Source: Streptomyces prunicolor NBRC 13075 | GTDB lineage: Bacteria > Actinomycetota > Actinomycetes > Streptomycetales > Streptomycetaceae | DNA: 64,000 nucleotides | Reading direction: 5' to 3' | NCBI RefSeq assembly: GCF_000367365.1 | Contig: NZ_BARF01000047.1 | Span: 183,191 to 247,190 of the forward strand | Part shown: piece by piece, positions 8,108 to 16,383 of the stretch | Numbering within the stretch: position 1 is the first letter of the stretch | Layout: each line of letters starts with the position of its first letter | Translations under genes and position numbers: made by a program | The notes under the pieces: model-generated | Told to the model about the DNA's origin: nothing | What the model saw: the letters and a program-made list of their open reading frames with translations, nothing else | Database searches by the model: none

Positions 8108-8851
8108 GTGAACCAGCAGCAGCACATGAACGGCGGCGCCCGAAAGGCCGTCTTCGCCCCGGTCGACAACCGGGCGCGGGTCGACGCCGTCGTCGGCAGG
8201 CTCGGGGACGCCATCGAACTCGGACTGCTCGCCGACGGTGAGCAGCTGCCGGGCGAGAGCGAGCTCGCCGGGCAGCTCGGGGTGTCCACGGTGACCCTGC
8301 GGGAGGCGCTGATGGCGCTGCGCCAGCAGGGGCTGGTCACCACCCGCCGGGGCCGCGGCGGCGGCAGCTTCGTGTCGCTGCCCGAGGTCCCCGGCGAGGA
8401 GCGGCTGCGGGTCCGGCTGCGCAGCTGGAGCACCGAGGAGCTGCGCGACCTCGGCGACCACTGGGCGGCCCTGTCGAGCACCGCGGCCCGGCTCGCGGCC
8501 CAGCGCACCGAGCCGGAGGACCTGGTCCAACTCCGGCGTACGGCCGAGGAGTTGACGCACGCCGAGGGCGCGGCGGCGCGCGGCCGGGTGTACGGCCGCT
8601 TCCATGTCGAGCTGGCCGCCGCCGCGCAGTCGGCCCGACTCACCCGCGAACAGGTCGCGTTGCAGACCGAGGTCGGCGCACTGCTGTGTCTCGTGCTCGG
8701 GAACGACGAATATCGTGAAGAAGCCGCAGCCCGTCACCGCTCCGTAATCTCGGCCGTGCAAGATGGGGCCCACGATTCGGCCAGGGAGTTGGCCGAGCGG
8801 TGCGTGCAGGAATCCACGGCGCGGCTCATCGCCGAGCGGCTGGCCCTGTAG
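8108..8851 (+). CDS. FadR/GntR-family transcriptional regulator
   Basis: A 247-residue regulator. GTG at 8108 is preferred over 8099/8102 because AAGG (8096-8099) then sits at normal spacing. The N-terminal winged helix is complete: LLADGEQLPGESELAGQLGV, VTLREALMALRQQGLV, then RRGRGGGSFV. The C-terminal all-helical FCD-type domain binds a carboxylate or amine effector. It is divergent from the importer operon and only 39 bp from the following cache-domain gene, so it probably controls amine uptake and oxidation here. Confidence 0.9.
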   Translation: MNQQQHMNGGARKAVFAPVDNRARVDAVVGRLGDAIELGLLADGEQLPGESELAGQLGVSTVTLREALMALRQQGLVTTRRGRGGGSFVSLPEVPGEERLRVRLRSWSTEELRDLGDHWAALSSTAARLAAQRTEPEDLVQLRRTAEELTHAEGAAARGRVYGRFHVELAAAAQSARLTREQVALQTEVGALLCLVLGNDEYREEAAARHRSVISAVQDGAHDSARELAERCVQESTARLIAERLAL

Positions 8852-8890
8852 CGGTCATCGCGTCCGCTCCCCGTCTGCTGGAGGGCACGC

Positions 8891-9652
8891 ATGAGCCTCG
8901 CGACGGCAACACCGGCCACGGCACCCGAGCAGTTGGTCGCGGCCGGGGTCCGCTCGGCTCTGGAGTCCGTGTTCGACGCCGTGGCCGCCACCCGCGCCGA
9001 CACGACGGCACTGCTCGCCAAGGTGGCCGCACAGGGCCGCCGCCCGGCGACCGTGGACCTCGCCGCACTGCGCCCGGGCCTCCATCTCCGGCTCGCCCGG
9101 CACGAGTTGGTGTCGGGCGTCGGTTTCGTCGCCGCGCCGGGCCTGCTGAGCGACGTACCGGCCTGGCTGGAGTGGTGGCAGTCCACCTCCGACGGTGGCA
9201 TACGGCCGCTGCTGCTCGACCTCGACCCCGAGCACTCGGCGTACGCCGACTACACGCACTGGGACTGGTTCGCGCTGCCCCGCGACACCGGGGAGCGGGC
9301 GGTCGCCGGGCCGTACGTCGACTATCTCTGCTCGGACGAGTACAGCCTCACCCTGTCCGCGCCCGTCGAGGTGGAGGGGCGGTTCGCCGGGGTGGCCGCG
9401 GCGGACGTGTATCTACGGCATTTCGAGGCGGCCGTGATGCCGATGCTGCACCAACTGCCGGTCCCGGCACGGCTGGTGAACGCGCGGGGCCGGGTGGCCG
9501 CGTCCACCGATCCCCGGCATCTGGTCGGTTCGCTGAGCAAGGGTCCGGACTTCGCCGAGGCGCTGGCGGCGGGCCGGGCGGGGTATGCGCGGGGAGCGCG
9601 GCTGGTGCCGTGCGACGGGGTGCCGTTGGTGCTGGTCATGGCGGAGCGGTGA
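8891..9652 (+). CDS. Cache-domain protein of unknown function, paired with the GntR regulator
   Basis: A 253-residue protein with no obvious signal peptide or membrane segment. The middle part (GVGFVAAPGLL, DWFALPRDTGERAVAGPYVDYLC, SAPVEVEGRFAGVAAADVYL) matches the fold signature of PDC/cache ligand-binding domains, normally the outside sensors of chemoreceptors and histidine kinases. Here it is free-standing, apparently cytoplasmic, and co-transcribed with the regulator (RBS GGAGGG, ATG 8891). It may bind the same metabolite and modulate the GntR protein, but nothing in the sequence proves this. Confidence 0.7.
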   Translation: MSLATATPATAPEQLVAAGVRSALESVFDAVAATRADTTALLAKVAAQGRRPATVDLAALRPGLHLRLARHELVSGVGFVAAPGLLSDVPAWLEWWQSTSDGGIRPLLLDLDPEHSAYADYTHWDWFALPRDTGERAVAGPYVDYLCSDEYSLTLSAPVEVEGRFAGVAAADVYLRHFEAAVMPMLHQLPVPARLVNARGRVAASTDPRHLVGSLSKGPDFAEALAAGRAGYARGARLVPCDGVPLVLVMAER

Positions 9653-9714
9653 CCGAACTCGCGTACACGTGCGCTGAGTTGAGGCACCGCCGGCAGAGGC
9701 GGAGCAGTCGGCAC

Positions 9715-10377
9715 TCACTCGGCCGCGGGGACCACCCTCAGGTGTCCGGCGCCGCGGCCCGCCCGGCGGGCCCTGGGCGGTGGAACGCGGCGGGCCTCGC
9801 GCAGGACCAGTGTCAGACGCGTATAGCCCATGTTCTCAAGGGTCTTGGGGGTCTCGCCGACGACTCGGCAGACCGTGGCACCCCAGCGCGGGTCGGGGTG
9901 CAGCACCGGGCGGACCGCGCCGTCGTGCTCGACGGCCTCCTCGCCGACCGCGCGGATCCAGTGCGGCAGGCCCTGGCGGTAGGCGGCCTCCATGATCGGG
10001 TCCTGGGCGATGTCGCGGCGGATCGCCTGCAGGCCGTGGTCATGTCCGTGGCTCTCCACGGCAGCGGCGAAGTGGGCCAGCATCGGCAGGCACCAACTCG
10101 ACTCGTGCTCACCGAGAACGGTGCTCGCGTCGGGGTGGAAGAGCACGAAGCGAAGGAAGTTGTCACCCGGCATCGCCGTCGGATGCGGGCCGACCGTCCG
10201 GAAAAGTGACTTGAACGCGCCGTTGGTCAACACCACGTCCCAGCGGTGGTCCATGACGACGGAGGGGAAAGTGACGGCCTCCAACAGCGCGGCGTAGTCC
10301 AGGAGATACGCCTGGGCCTCGGGACTCTCGGGGACGGGCCGCGGCGCGGACCGCTGCCCACCTGCCTGATACGCCAT
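9715..10377 (-). CDS. MmyB-type ligand-binding domain protein lacking a DNA-binding domain
   Basis: A 220-residue protein. YLLDYAALLEAVTFPSVVMDHRWDVVLTNGAF, then MPGDNFLRFVLFHPDAS, and VRPVLHPDPRWGATVCRV are typical of the C-terminal PAS-like domain of MmyB-family regulators, which binds fatty-acid-like ligands. Those proteins normally carry an N-terminal XRE helix-turn-helix; here the frame opens directly into the ligand domain after a short Pro-rich tail. It is divergent from the XRE/ImmA pair, so it could be a free sensor module or a truncated regulator. Confidence 0.72.
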   Translation of the reverse strand: MAYQAGGQRSAPRPVPESPEAQAYLLDYAALLEAVTFPSVVMDHRWDVVLTNGAFKSLFRTVGPHPTAMPGDNFLRFVLFHPDASTVLGEHESSWCLPMLAHFAAAVESHGHDHGLQAIRRDIAQDPIMEAAYRQGLPHWIRAVGEEAVEHDGAVRPVLHPDPRWGATVCRVVGETPKTLENMGYTRLTLVLREARRVPPPRARRAGRGAGHLRVVPAAE

Positions 10378-10491
10378 CGGGAGGTCACCCCTCTTGCCTA
10401 TGCGGCCTTCTCGCGGCGCCTTGATCCTGCTGCCCCGACGCGAGTCGTGTCAACTATCGTGGCATTTCATGCTTGTTGACGGCTGAAATTG

Positions 10492-10505
10492 GCCACAGTT
10501 GTGGC
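10492..10505. promoter_or_regulatory. Palindromic site upstream of the XRE/ImmA pair
   Basis: GCCACAGTTGTGGC has 6-bp arms and lies about 105 bp before the XRE-type gene, in the 231-bp divergent region 10378-10608. It is a plausible operator for that regulator or for the divergent MmyB-type gene. No further evidence is visible. Confidence 0.4.
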
Positions 10506-10608
10506 GAGACCTGGATGCGAGTTCGAACCAACCGCTACTCTCCGGGATGTTCACGGCCCCCGTTTGTGAGAAGCCTGTGAGAGACGTAGACGTATAGGAG
10601 ATGTGTCG

Positions 10609-11265
10609 GTGTCGGATGGCTTCGAGGTACCGGGCACAACGGCGACCGCTCTGCTGCCCGCCGTCGTCGACCGCGTCACCGCGCTCGCCGGACGGCTCGA
10701 CGTGCCCCAGGCCGAGGTCGTCCACATCGGCCGGCTGTCCGTCGCCTGCGGTGTCCCGGAGCCCGTGGTCAGAGCCCTGCTGAGCGGCCGTCCCGCGGGC
10801 GAGCCCGATGTGCAGGCCCGGTTCCTGCAACGCCTCGACCTGTTGCGCCGCACCAGACTCAAGCCCAATGGGCGCAAGTACACGCAGCAGGAGATCGCCG
10901 ACGGCGCGGGCATGTCCCGCCAGCAGGCGGGCGCGCTCATCAACGGCGACCGGCGCCCCACCATGGAGCACTGCGACGCCCTCCAGCGTTTCTTCCGCGT
11001 GCACGCCGGGTTCCTCACGGCCGAGGACTCCGAGGCCCTCGCGGGCGCCCTCCAGCGCACCGAGCAGGAGCTGTTGCAGAAGCTCGCGGACCGTGAGCGG
11101 GCGGCGGCCGAGGCCGCGGAGGACCCGCTGGAGCGGCTGCTCCAGGACCACGGAGTGCGCGGAATCGCCTGGCGGGCCGCGCAGTTGCCCACCGACCAGC
11201 ACCGCGACAAGGTCGCCGAGTGGCTGGACATGCTCCTGGAGAGCGTGAAGCGGCCCGAGTCGTGA
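10609..11265 (+). CDS. XRE-like helix-turn-helix regulator
   Basis: A 218-residue protein. GTG at 10609 gives correct spacing to AGGAG (10596-10600); GTG 10603 would be too close. The helix-turn-helix is at about residues 85-115 (KYTQQEIADGAGMSRQQAGAL, then NGDRRPT). The C-terminal half is charged and helical. It overlaps or abuts the ImmA/IrrE-type peptidase gene that follows, the classical pairing of a repressor and its cognate metalloprotease. The family is clear, the regulon unknown. Confidence 0.85.
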   Translation: MSDGFEVPGTTATALLPAVVDRVTALAGRLDVPQAEVVHIGRLSVACGVPEPVVRALLSGRPAGEPDVQARFLQRLDLLRRTRLKPNGRKYTQQEIADGAGMSRQQAGALINGDRRPTMEHCDALQRFFRVHAGFLTAEDSEALAGALQRTEQELLQKLADRERAAAEAAEDPLERLLQDHGVRGIAWRAAQLPTDQHRDKVAEWLDMLLESVKRPES

Positions 11266-11279
11266 TCCGGGGGAGAACT

Positions 11280-11837
11280 GTGGGCATCGGACGGCAGATG
11301 CGCCGCCTGTGCGGCGAGTTGGTCGCGGAGCTGAGCCTGGGCGCACCCGCACGCCCCCACGACGTGTATGGCGCGCTGTGCGACGCGATGAGCCGCCGCC
11401 GGGGCCGCCCGGTCCAGTTCCGTACGGCCGCCTTCCCGGCCGGCACCGCCAGCGGACTGTGGCTCGACATGGCCGACCAGGATCTCGTCGTGATCGAGGA
11501 ACGCACCGCACCCGACCACCAGTTGGTGATCCTGGGCCACGAGCTGTGGCACATGAAGGCCGGGCACTGCGGCCCGCACCTGGAGGGCGCCGCGGTGGCC
11601 ACCCGGCTCCTGACCGACACCGTCGACGAGGCGGCGCTGCGCGCGACCGTCCTCAACGTGGCCGCCCGCAGCGGATTCGAGCGCGCCGACGAGCGGGAGG
11701 CCGAGAGCTTCGGCCTGCTGCTGGCCAGCAAGTGCCGTACGTGGCTTGCCGGTTCGTCCCTGAGGGGGCCTGCGCAGCACGACCATCTGGCGGGGCGGAT
11801 CGAGGCGTCGCTGGGGTATCCGGGGCCACGCAGCTAG
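11280..11837 (+). CDS. ImmA/IrrE-type zinc metallopeptidase
   Basis: A 185-residue protein. GTG at 11280 follows GGGGGAG at good spacing; an earlier GTG at 11262 overlaps the XRE stop as GTGA. The zinc-binding motif GHELWHMKAGH provides the HExxH-like core, and the downstream DEREAESFGLLLASK provides the third ligand region. ImmA/IrrE peptidases cleave the partner XRE repressor in response to a signal such as DNA damage or phage. The tight coupling to the upstream XRE gene supports that here. Confidence 0.87.
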   Translation: MGIGRQMRRLCGELVAELSLGAPARPHDVYGALCDAMSRRRGRPVQFRTAAFPAGTASGLWLDMADQDLVVIEERTAPDHQLVILGHELWHMKAGHCGPHLEGAAVATRLLTDTVDEAALRATVLNVAARSGFERADEREAESFGLLLASKCRTWLAGSSLRGPAQHDHLAGRIEASLGYPGPRS

Positions 11838-11882
11838 TAAGTGACGACCAGTCACCTGCCTGTTCACCAGGCGGCCGGTCGG

Positions 11883-12908
11883 TCACGTGGCGCTGCGTTC
11901 GCTCGCCTCCCGCAGGTCCCGTTCCGTAGCTCCGCCCTGGGCGGTGACGCCGGGGCGGCCCTCGCACAGGAGGTCGCGCCAGTGCTCGCGGCTCCAGTGG
12001 GCGGGGGTGGTGGTGCCGGTGAACTCCTCGACCAGGGTGAGGAACCGGGCCGGGTCGGTGTGGAACGGGAAGTGTCCCGCGCCCTCGAAGATCTCCAACC
12101 GGCTGCCGGGCATGGCCTCGTGGGCACCGTACGCGTGCCGGACCGGCACCACGCTGTCCCGGTCGCCCCACAGCAGCATGGTCGGCATGCCCTCGGTCAG
12201 GTAGCAGCGGTCGAGCATGGTGACCACCTGGCCGCGCCAGTCGACGACCGCGCGCAGGGTGCGGATGAAGGCGTTGCGGGCGGTCTCGTCGGGCAACGCG
12301 TCGACGAGGGTGAGCAGTTCGGGGGCGTCCCGGCCGAGGTCGGTGTCGAGGAGCCGCAACAGCCCGACCGTGAGGCCGACTTGGAGGCGCATGCCGGGCA
12401 ACCGCAGTGCGGACAGGGCCAGATGGGAGCCCGGGAGCGAGACGAGCCGTAGCACCGGATTGACCTCGCGGCCCACGCCGCCCGCGCTGACCAGGACGAG
12501 GCGTTCGGTGCGCTCGGGGAACTGGTAGGCGAACTGCATCGCCACTCCCCCGCCCAGCGAGTGGCCGAGCAGGGTCGCGGACTCGATGCCGAGCGTGGTG
12601 AGCAGATCGCGGACGCCGTTCGCGTAGGCGGCGACCGAGTAGTCCGCTCGCGGTTTGTCGGAGGCGCCGTGGCCGAGGAGGTCGGGGGCGATCACCGTGT
12701 GGGTGCGGGCGAGGTCGGGGATGAGGTCGGTCCAGGTGGCGGAGGAGTCGCCGATGCCGTGGATGAGGACCAGCGCCGGGCCCTGGCCCGCCATGCGGAA
12801 GGCGCGGCGGTATCCGTGCACGACGCGGTACTGCAGCTCCAGTTCTCCGGCACCCACCGAGCGCAGTCGTGCGGCGCGCGCCGGGCGCCGTACCGGGACG
12901 TCCTCCAC
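11883..12908 (-). CDS. Alpha/beta-hydrolase
   Basis: A 341-residue hydrolase starting with GTG at 12908 behind GGGAGG. The oxyanion region is LVLIHGIGDSSATW. The catalytic triad reads as Ser in GHSLGG, Asp in LLWGDRDSVVP and His in EGAGHFPFHTDP. The cap region is helical. It most resembles the esterase, lactonase and C-C hydrolase branch of the fold; substrate cannot be deduced. The gene is convergent with the ImmA gene (45-bp gap). Confidence 0.88.
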   Translation of the reverse strand: MEDVPVRRPARAARLRSVGAGELELQYRVVHGYRRAFRMAGQGPALVLIHGIGDSSATWTDLIPDLARTHTVIAPDLLGHGASDKPRADYSVAAYANGVRDLLTTLGIESATLLGHSLGGGVAMQFAYQFPERTERLVLVSAGGVGREVNPVLRLVSLPGSHLALSALRLPGMRLQVGLTVGLLRLLDTDLGRDAPELLTLVDALPDETARNAFIRTLRAVVDWRGQVVTMLDRCYLTEGMPTMLLWGDRDSVVPVRHAYGAHEAMPGSRLEIFEGAGHFPFHTDPARFLTLVEEFTGTTTPAHWSREHWRDLLCEGRPGVTAQGGATERDLREASERSAT

Positions 12909-13126
12909 GCACTCGCCTCCCGTTCACCTGGCCGCCCGCGGACGGCCGAAAGCCCTTCCCTCCAGCGTAGGGCCGCTGTACCACCGGGGATTTCGAGGAC
13001 GTTTCGCCTCCGCTAAGCGGGCGAACCGGCGCCCGGCACAACGGCATTGTCAGTGGCACCCGGCAAGCTGGAGTCGTGCCGCCGCCGTGCGGGGGCGCAT
13101 GACACCGACCAGGGGAGAGCCGTCCT

Positions 13127-13354
13127 ATGCAGACCGCAGTGATGACCGACCGCGAGCGCGCCGCCGTCCAGGCCTATCTACGGCTGCTGCACACGGTCCG
13201 AGCAGCCTTCGACGGCCCACCGGGCGCGCTTCGCCCGGTCCTCGTCCCGCCTTCCGTACTGGCCGAGGCGGACCAGGCGTTGACGGACGCCGGGCTCGCG
13301 GGAAACGAGCAGGCGTTCTTCAGGCTGCTGGAGAGCTGGTGCCCGGAGGGGTGA
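13127..13354 (+). CDS. Small conserved-looking protein of unknown function
   Basis: A 75-residue, mainly helical protein with a good RBS (GGGGAGAG) before ATG 13127. It has no membrane segment, signal or recognisable motif. One cysteine lies near the C-terminus. Its last 35 bp overlap, tail to tail, the end of the phosphopantetheinyl transferase gene on the other strand. The upstream 218 bp (12909-13126) hold only a weak TTGTCA-type promoter candidate. I do not recognise the family. Confidence 0.6.
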   Translation: MQTAVMTDRERAAVQAYLRLLHTVRAAFDGPPGALRPVLVPPSVLAEADQALTDAGLAGNEQAFFRLLESWCPEG

Positions 13355-14042
13355 GGGGAGTTGAGGGATGCGGGACGGTGATGGCCGTGGCGACCAGTCC
13401 GCGTCCGACGGTCCAGCGGCCCTCGAAGACGTCGAGGCGCTCGCCGTCGACGACCGGGCCGGGGACGAGGAGACGGGCGCGGAGACCGCCGCGTGCTTCC
13501 TCGCCCGGGTCGGTGAAGACGTCGATGTCGGCCTCGGAGAAGTCCAGCCACTTGCCGGTGAGGGGGAACCACGCCTTGTAGACGGACTCCTTGGCGCTGA
13601 ACAGGAGCCGGTCCCAGTGCACGGTGGGCCGCTCCGCCGTCAGGCGTGCCAGGCGTCCCCGTTCGGCGGGCAGGGAGACGGCGGTGAGGACGCCGTCCGG
13701 GAGCGGTGCATGGGGTTCGGCGTCGATGCCGAGCGAGGCGAGGTCGCCGGCGCGGGCCAGTGCGGCGGCGCAGTAGCCGTCGCAGTGGGTCATGCTGCCG
13801 ATGACTCCGGCGGGCCAGGCCGGTGCGCCGTGGGCGCCGGGCAGGATCGGCTGCGGGGGCACGCCGAGCTTCTCCATGGCTCGCCGGGCACAGGCCCGTA
13901 CGGCGGTGAACTCGCGGCGGCGCTTGGGCACCGCGCGGGCCACGCGGGCCTCTTCCTCGGGGTACAGCGGGGCGTCCTGAAGCCCTTCGTCACCGTGTGT
14001 CTCCACGGTCACCACGGAGTCCGGGAGCAGTTCCTCGATCAC
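13320..14042 (-). CDS. Sfp/EntD-type 4'-phosphopantetheinyl transferase
   Basis: A 240-residue enzyme that moves phosphopantetheine from CoA onto carrier-protein serines, activating NRPS/PKS carrier domains. The signature GIDAEPH (Mg-binding Asp and Glu) and FSAKESVYKAW are both present, and MTHCDGYCAAA forms the preceding motif. The GTG start (14042) lies inside the 3' end of the phosphoesterase gene, a 53-bp overlap. No NRPS or PKS gene is in the window, so it probably serves pathways elsewhere. Confidence 0.93.
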   Translation of the reverse strand: MIEELLPDSVVTVETHGDEGLQDAPLYPEEEARVARAVPKRRREFTAVRACARRAMEKLGVPPQPILPGAHGAPAWPAGVIGSMTHCDGYCAAALARAGDLASLGIDAEPHAPLPDGVLTAVSLPAERGRLARLTAERPTVHWDRLLFSAKESVYKAWFPLTGKWLDFSEADIDVFTDPGEEARGGLRARLLVPGPVVDGERLDVFEGRWTVGRGLVATAITVPHPSTPLTPPGTSSPAA

Positions 14043-14898
14043 CGGTTCCGACCTCCATCGGCAGGATGCGGCGCAGTCGGCCCGGGGGTTCCGGGCGCTT
14101 CTGCCACTCGCGGGGGTATCCCACGGACACCTCTTCGAAGCGGACCCCCTCGTGGTGGGTGGTCCGCGGGATGTGGAGATGGCCGTAGACCATGGTGTCC
14201 ACGCGGAATCTGCGGTGCCAGTCGGCGGTCAGTGTGGTGCCGCACCACATGGCGAACTCGGGGTACCAGAGGACTTCTGTGGGGTGCCTGTCCAGGGGGT
14301 AGTGGTTGATCAGGACCGTGGGGAGGGTGTCGGGGATCTCGGTGAGCCGGCGTTCGGTCGCGGCGACCCGGGCCCGGCACCAGGCCTCGCGGCTGGGGTA
14401 GGGGTCGGGGTGCAGCAGGAACTCGTCGTTGCAGACGATGCCGGTGCCGTGCGCGTACGTCAGTCCCTCGTCCTTGGTCGAACAGCCGGCCGGGAGGAAC
14501 GAGTAGTCGTAGAGCAGGAAGAGCGGGGCTACGACCACCGGGCCGCCGGGGCCCTCCCAGACGGGGTAGGGGTCCTCGGGTGTGATCACGCCCAACTCCC
14601 GGCACAGGGCGACGAGATGGTCGTAGCGGGCGACGCCGCGCAGGGTGACGGGGTCCTTGGGGTGGGTCCACAGTTCGTGGTTTCCGGGGGCCCACAGGAC
14701 CTTGCGGAAGCGGCCGGCGAGGAGTTCGAGGACCCAGCGGATGTCGGCCACGGTCTCGGCGATGTCACCGGCCACGATCAGCCAGTCATCGTCCGTGACG
14801 GGCCGCATGTTCTCGACCAGGGCGCGGTTCTCGGCGTACCCGATGTGCAGGTCGCTGATGGCCAGCAGCTGTCCGGCACCGCCGGCCGTCGACTCCAC
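13990..14898 (-). CDS. Calcineurin-like metallophosphoesterase
   Basis: A 302-residue protein. GTG at 14898 is chosen for its GGAGGGGG upstream; the frame stays open to 14973. The metallophosphoesterase motifs appear in order: DLHIG, GDIAE, GNHELW, a histidine in LINHYPLD, and GHLHIP near the C-terminus. It is cytoplasmic. Its 3' end overlaps the phosphopantetheinyl transferase start by 53 bp, so the two are one transcript. The biochemical partnership is unknown. Confidence 0.88.
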   Translation of the reverse strand: MESTAGGAGQLLAISDLHIGYAENRALVENMRPVTDDDWLIVAGDIAETVADIRWVLELLAGRFRKVLWAPGNHELWTHPKDPVTLRGVARYDHLVALCRELGVITPEDPYPVWEGPGGPVVVAPLFLLYDYSFLPAGCSTKDEGLTYAHGTGIVCNDEFLLHPDPYPSREAWCRARVAATERRLTEIPDTLPTVLINHYPLDRHPTEVLWYPEFAMWCGTTLTADWHRRFRVDTMVYGHLHIPRTTHHEGVRFEEVSVGYPREWQKRPEPPGRLRRILPMEVGTGDRGTAPGLRGDRGDTR

Positions 14899-15151
14899 CC
14901 TCGCCCCCTCCGTACCCGCGAATGAGTCCACGAGATCACACGCCGCCGTTCCGCGACAAGACGGCCGGGGCATACGAGGCGGTCAGCGCGGGGCCGCGAG
15001 GGGAGTTCACACGGCGGGTGGGCACCATCTGGGAATCCGTAACATGGGCGTTGCACGCGGCACCCTTCGAACGCCGTATGATCGCCCCAACACCACCGTC
15101 ACGAACGCCCCTTCGCCGAGGGCGGTTTGGTGTACCTCCAACCACCCTGGC

Positions 15152-15179
15152 CGGGCACGGCCTCGCTCCGCCGTGCCCG
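15152..15179. promoter_or_regulatory. Stem-loop in the leader of the ATP-grasp gene
   Basis: CGGGCACGGC (15152-15161) pairs perfectly with GCCGTGCCCG (15170-15179) around an 8-base loop. It ends 8 bp before the AAAGGA ribosome binding site and 23 bp before the ATG at 15203. The surrounding 304-bp divergent region (14899-15202) contains no gene that I can support. The hairpin could attenuate transcription or control translation of the ATP-grasp gene. Confidence 0.55.
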
Positions 15180-15202
15180 TGAACCCGAAAGGACGGCCCT
15201 GC

Positions 15203-16357
15203 ATGGTCTCTCGCGTACGCGTCTGGCTCAACCGCACGTACGCGGAGAACGTGTTCTTCATGGATCAGCTGCGGAGAAATCCCAGCGACCGGGCCGTCGA
15301 GATCCATGCCACGCACGGCGACGCCGACTCCCCCGTACTGGCCGCCGCCGACACCGCCGACATGGAGCCCGAGGGCCTGTCCCCGGCCGCGTACGTCGAG
15401 TACGCCCTCGACCAGTGCGCCCGCCGCGGCATCGACGTGTTCGTGCCCCGGCTGCACCAGTCGGAGATCGTGGCGCACCGCGCGGACTTCGCGGCGGTGG
15501 GCACGGCGCTGCTGGCGCCGACCCCCGAGGCCGTCGCCGTCTTCCACGACAAGGTGATCGCGTACGAGGCCGTCCAGGCGATCGGCGTGCCCGTACCGCC
15601 GTGGTGGCGGGTGCGCACGGCGCCCGAACTCGTCGCCGCCGTCGAGGAGTTGGAGGCCGCCGGACACAAGGCGTGCTTCAAGCCGGCCTCCGGCGCGGGC
15701 GGGGTGGGCTTCCGCGTGATCACGCGCGCCCCCTTCTCGCTCATGCACCTCAACGGCTTCCCGAGCCCCTACGTCCCGCTCGACACGGTCGTCGAGGCGC
15801 TGGAGCAGGCCGACGAGCAGGTCGACTGGCTGGTCATGCCGCGCCTGGAGGAGCCGGAGGTGTCGGTGGACTGCCTGACCGGTCCCGACAACCTGATCCG
15901 CCTCGCCGTGGGCCGCACGAAGAACGGCCGCCGTCGCGGTTTCACCCTGCACGAGCAGTGGCTGGAGCCCGCCCGCCGGATCGCGGAGGGCTTCGGTCTG
16001 CACTACCTGTCCAACATCCAGTTCCGCATGTTCGGCGACCAGCCGGTGCTGATGGACGTCAACACCCGCCCCGCGGGCGGACTGCACCAGCTGTCACTGT
16101 GCGGGGTCAACGCCCCTTGGGCGGCAGTGCAGTTGGCGCTCGGCGAGGACCCGGGCGCGATGGAGCCGCCGTTCCTGGGCGCGGACTACGCGGTGGTGTC
16201 CGGCCCGCGTCAGCTGCGTCCGGTGTCGCTCCCGCACCAGCGCGCGGAGGAGTCGGAGCCCCTGCTCCCGGCGGCAGCGCCCGTACCCGCGCAGGATGCG
16301 GTGGAGACGGCGACGGAGACCTCCGAGTCGGGCAGCCGGGCGGCCGCTCGCGCCTGA
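15203..16357 (+). CDS. ATP-grasp family ligase (ATPgrasp_Ter-like)
   Basis: A 384-residue enzyme with ATG at 15203 behind AAAGGA. The start RVRVWLNRTYAENVFFMDQL leads into an ATP-grasp fold: HDKVIAYEAVQAIGVPVPP, the glycine-rich loop KPASGAGGVGF, and a metal-binding end NIQFRMFGDQPVLMDVNTRP. Such ligases activate a carboxylate as acyl phosphate and join it to an amine or thiol. The last 45 residues are a disordered Ala/Glu/Ser tail. Substrate and pathway are not evident from neighbours. Confidence 0.82.
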   Translation: MVSRVRVWLNRTYAENVFFMDQLRRNPSDRAVEIHATHGDADSPVLAAADTADMEPEGLSPAAYVEYALDQCARRGIDVFVPRLHQSEIVAHRADFAAVGTALLAPTPEAVAVFHDKVIAYEAVQAIGVPVPPWWRVRTAPELVAAVEELEAAGHKACFKPASGAGGVGFRVITRAPFSLMHLNGFPSPYVPLDTVVEALEQADEQVDWLVMPRLEEPEVSVDCLTGPDNLIRLAVGRTKNGRRRGFTLHEQWLEPARRIAEGFGLHYLSNIQFRMFGDQPVLMDVNTRPAGGLHQLSLCGVNAPWAAVQLALGEDPGAMEPPFLGADYAVVSGPRQLRPVSLPHQRAEESEPLLPAAAPVPAQDAVETATETSESGSRAAARA

Positions 16358-16383
16358 CTCCCGGGCCTGCACCACAACTTCGT

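Noticed and set aside
13490..14000. Plus-strand gene opposite the phosphopantetheinyl transferase
   Set aside because: No motif is visible, and the minus-strand product has both Sfp signatures.
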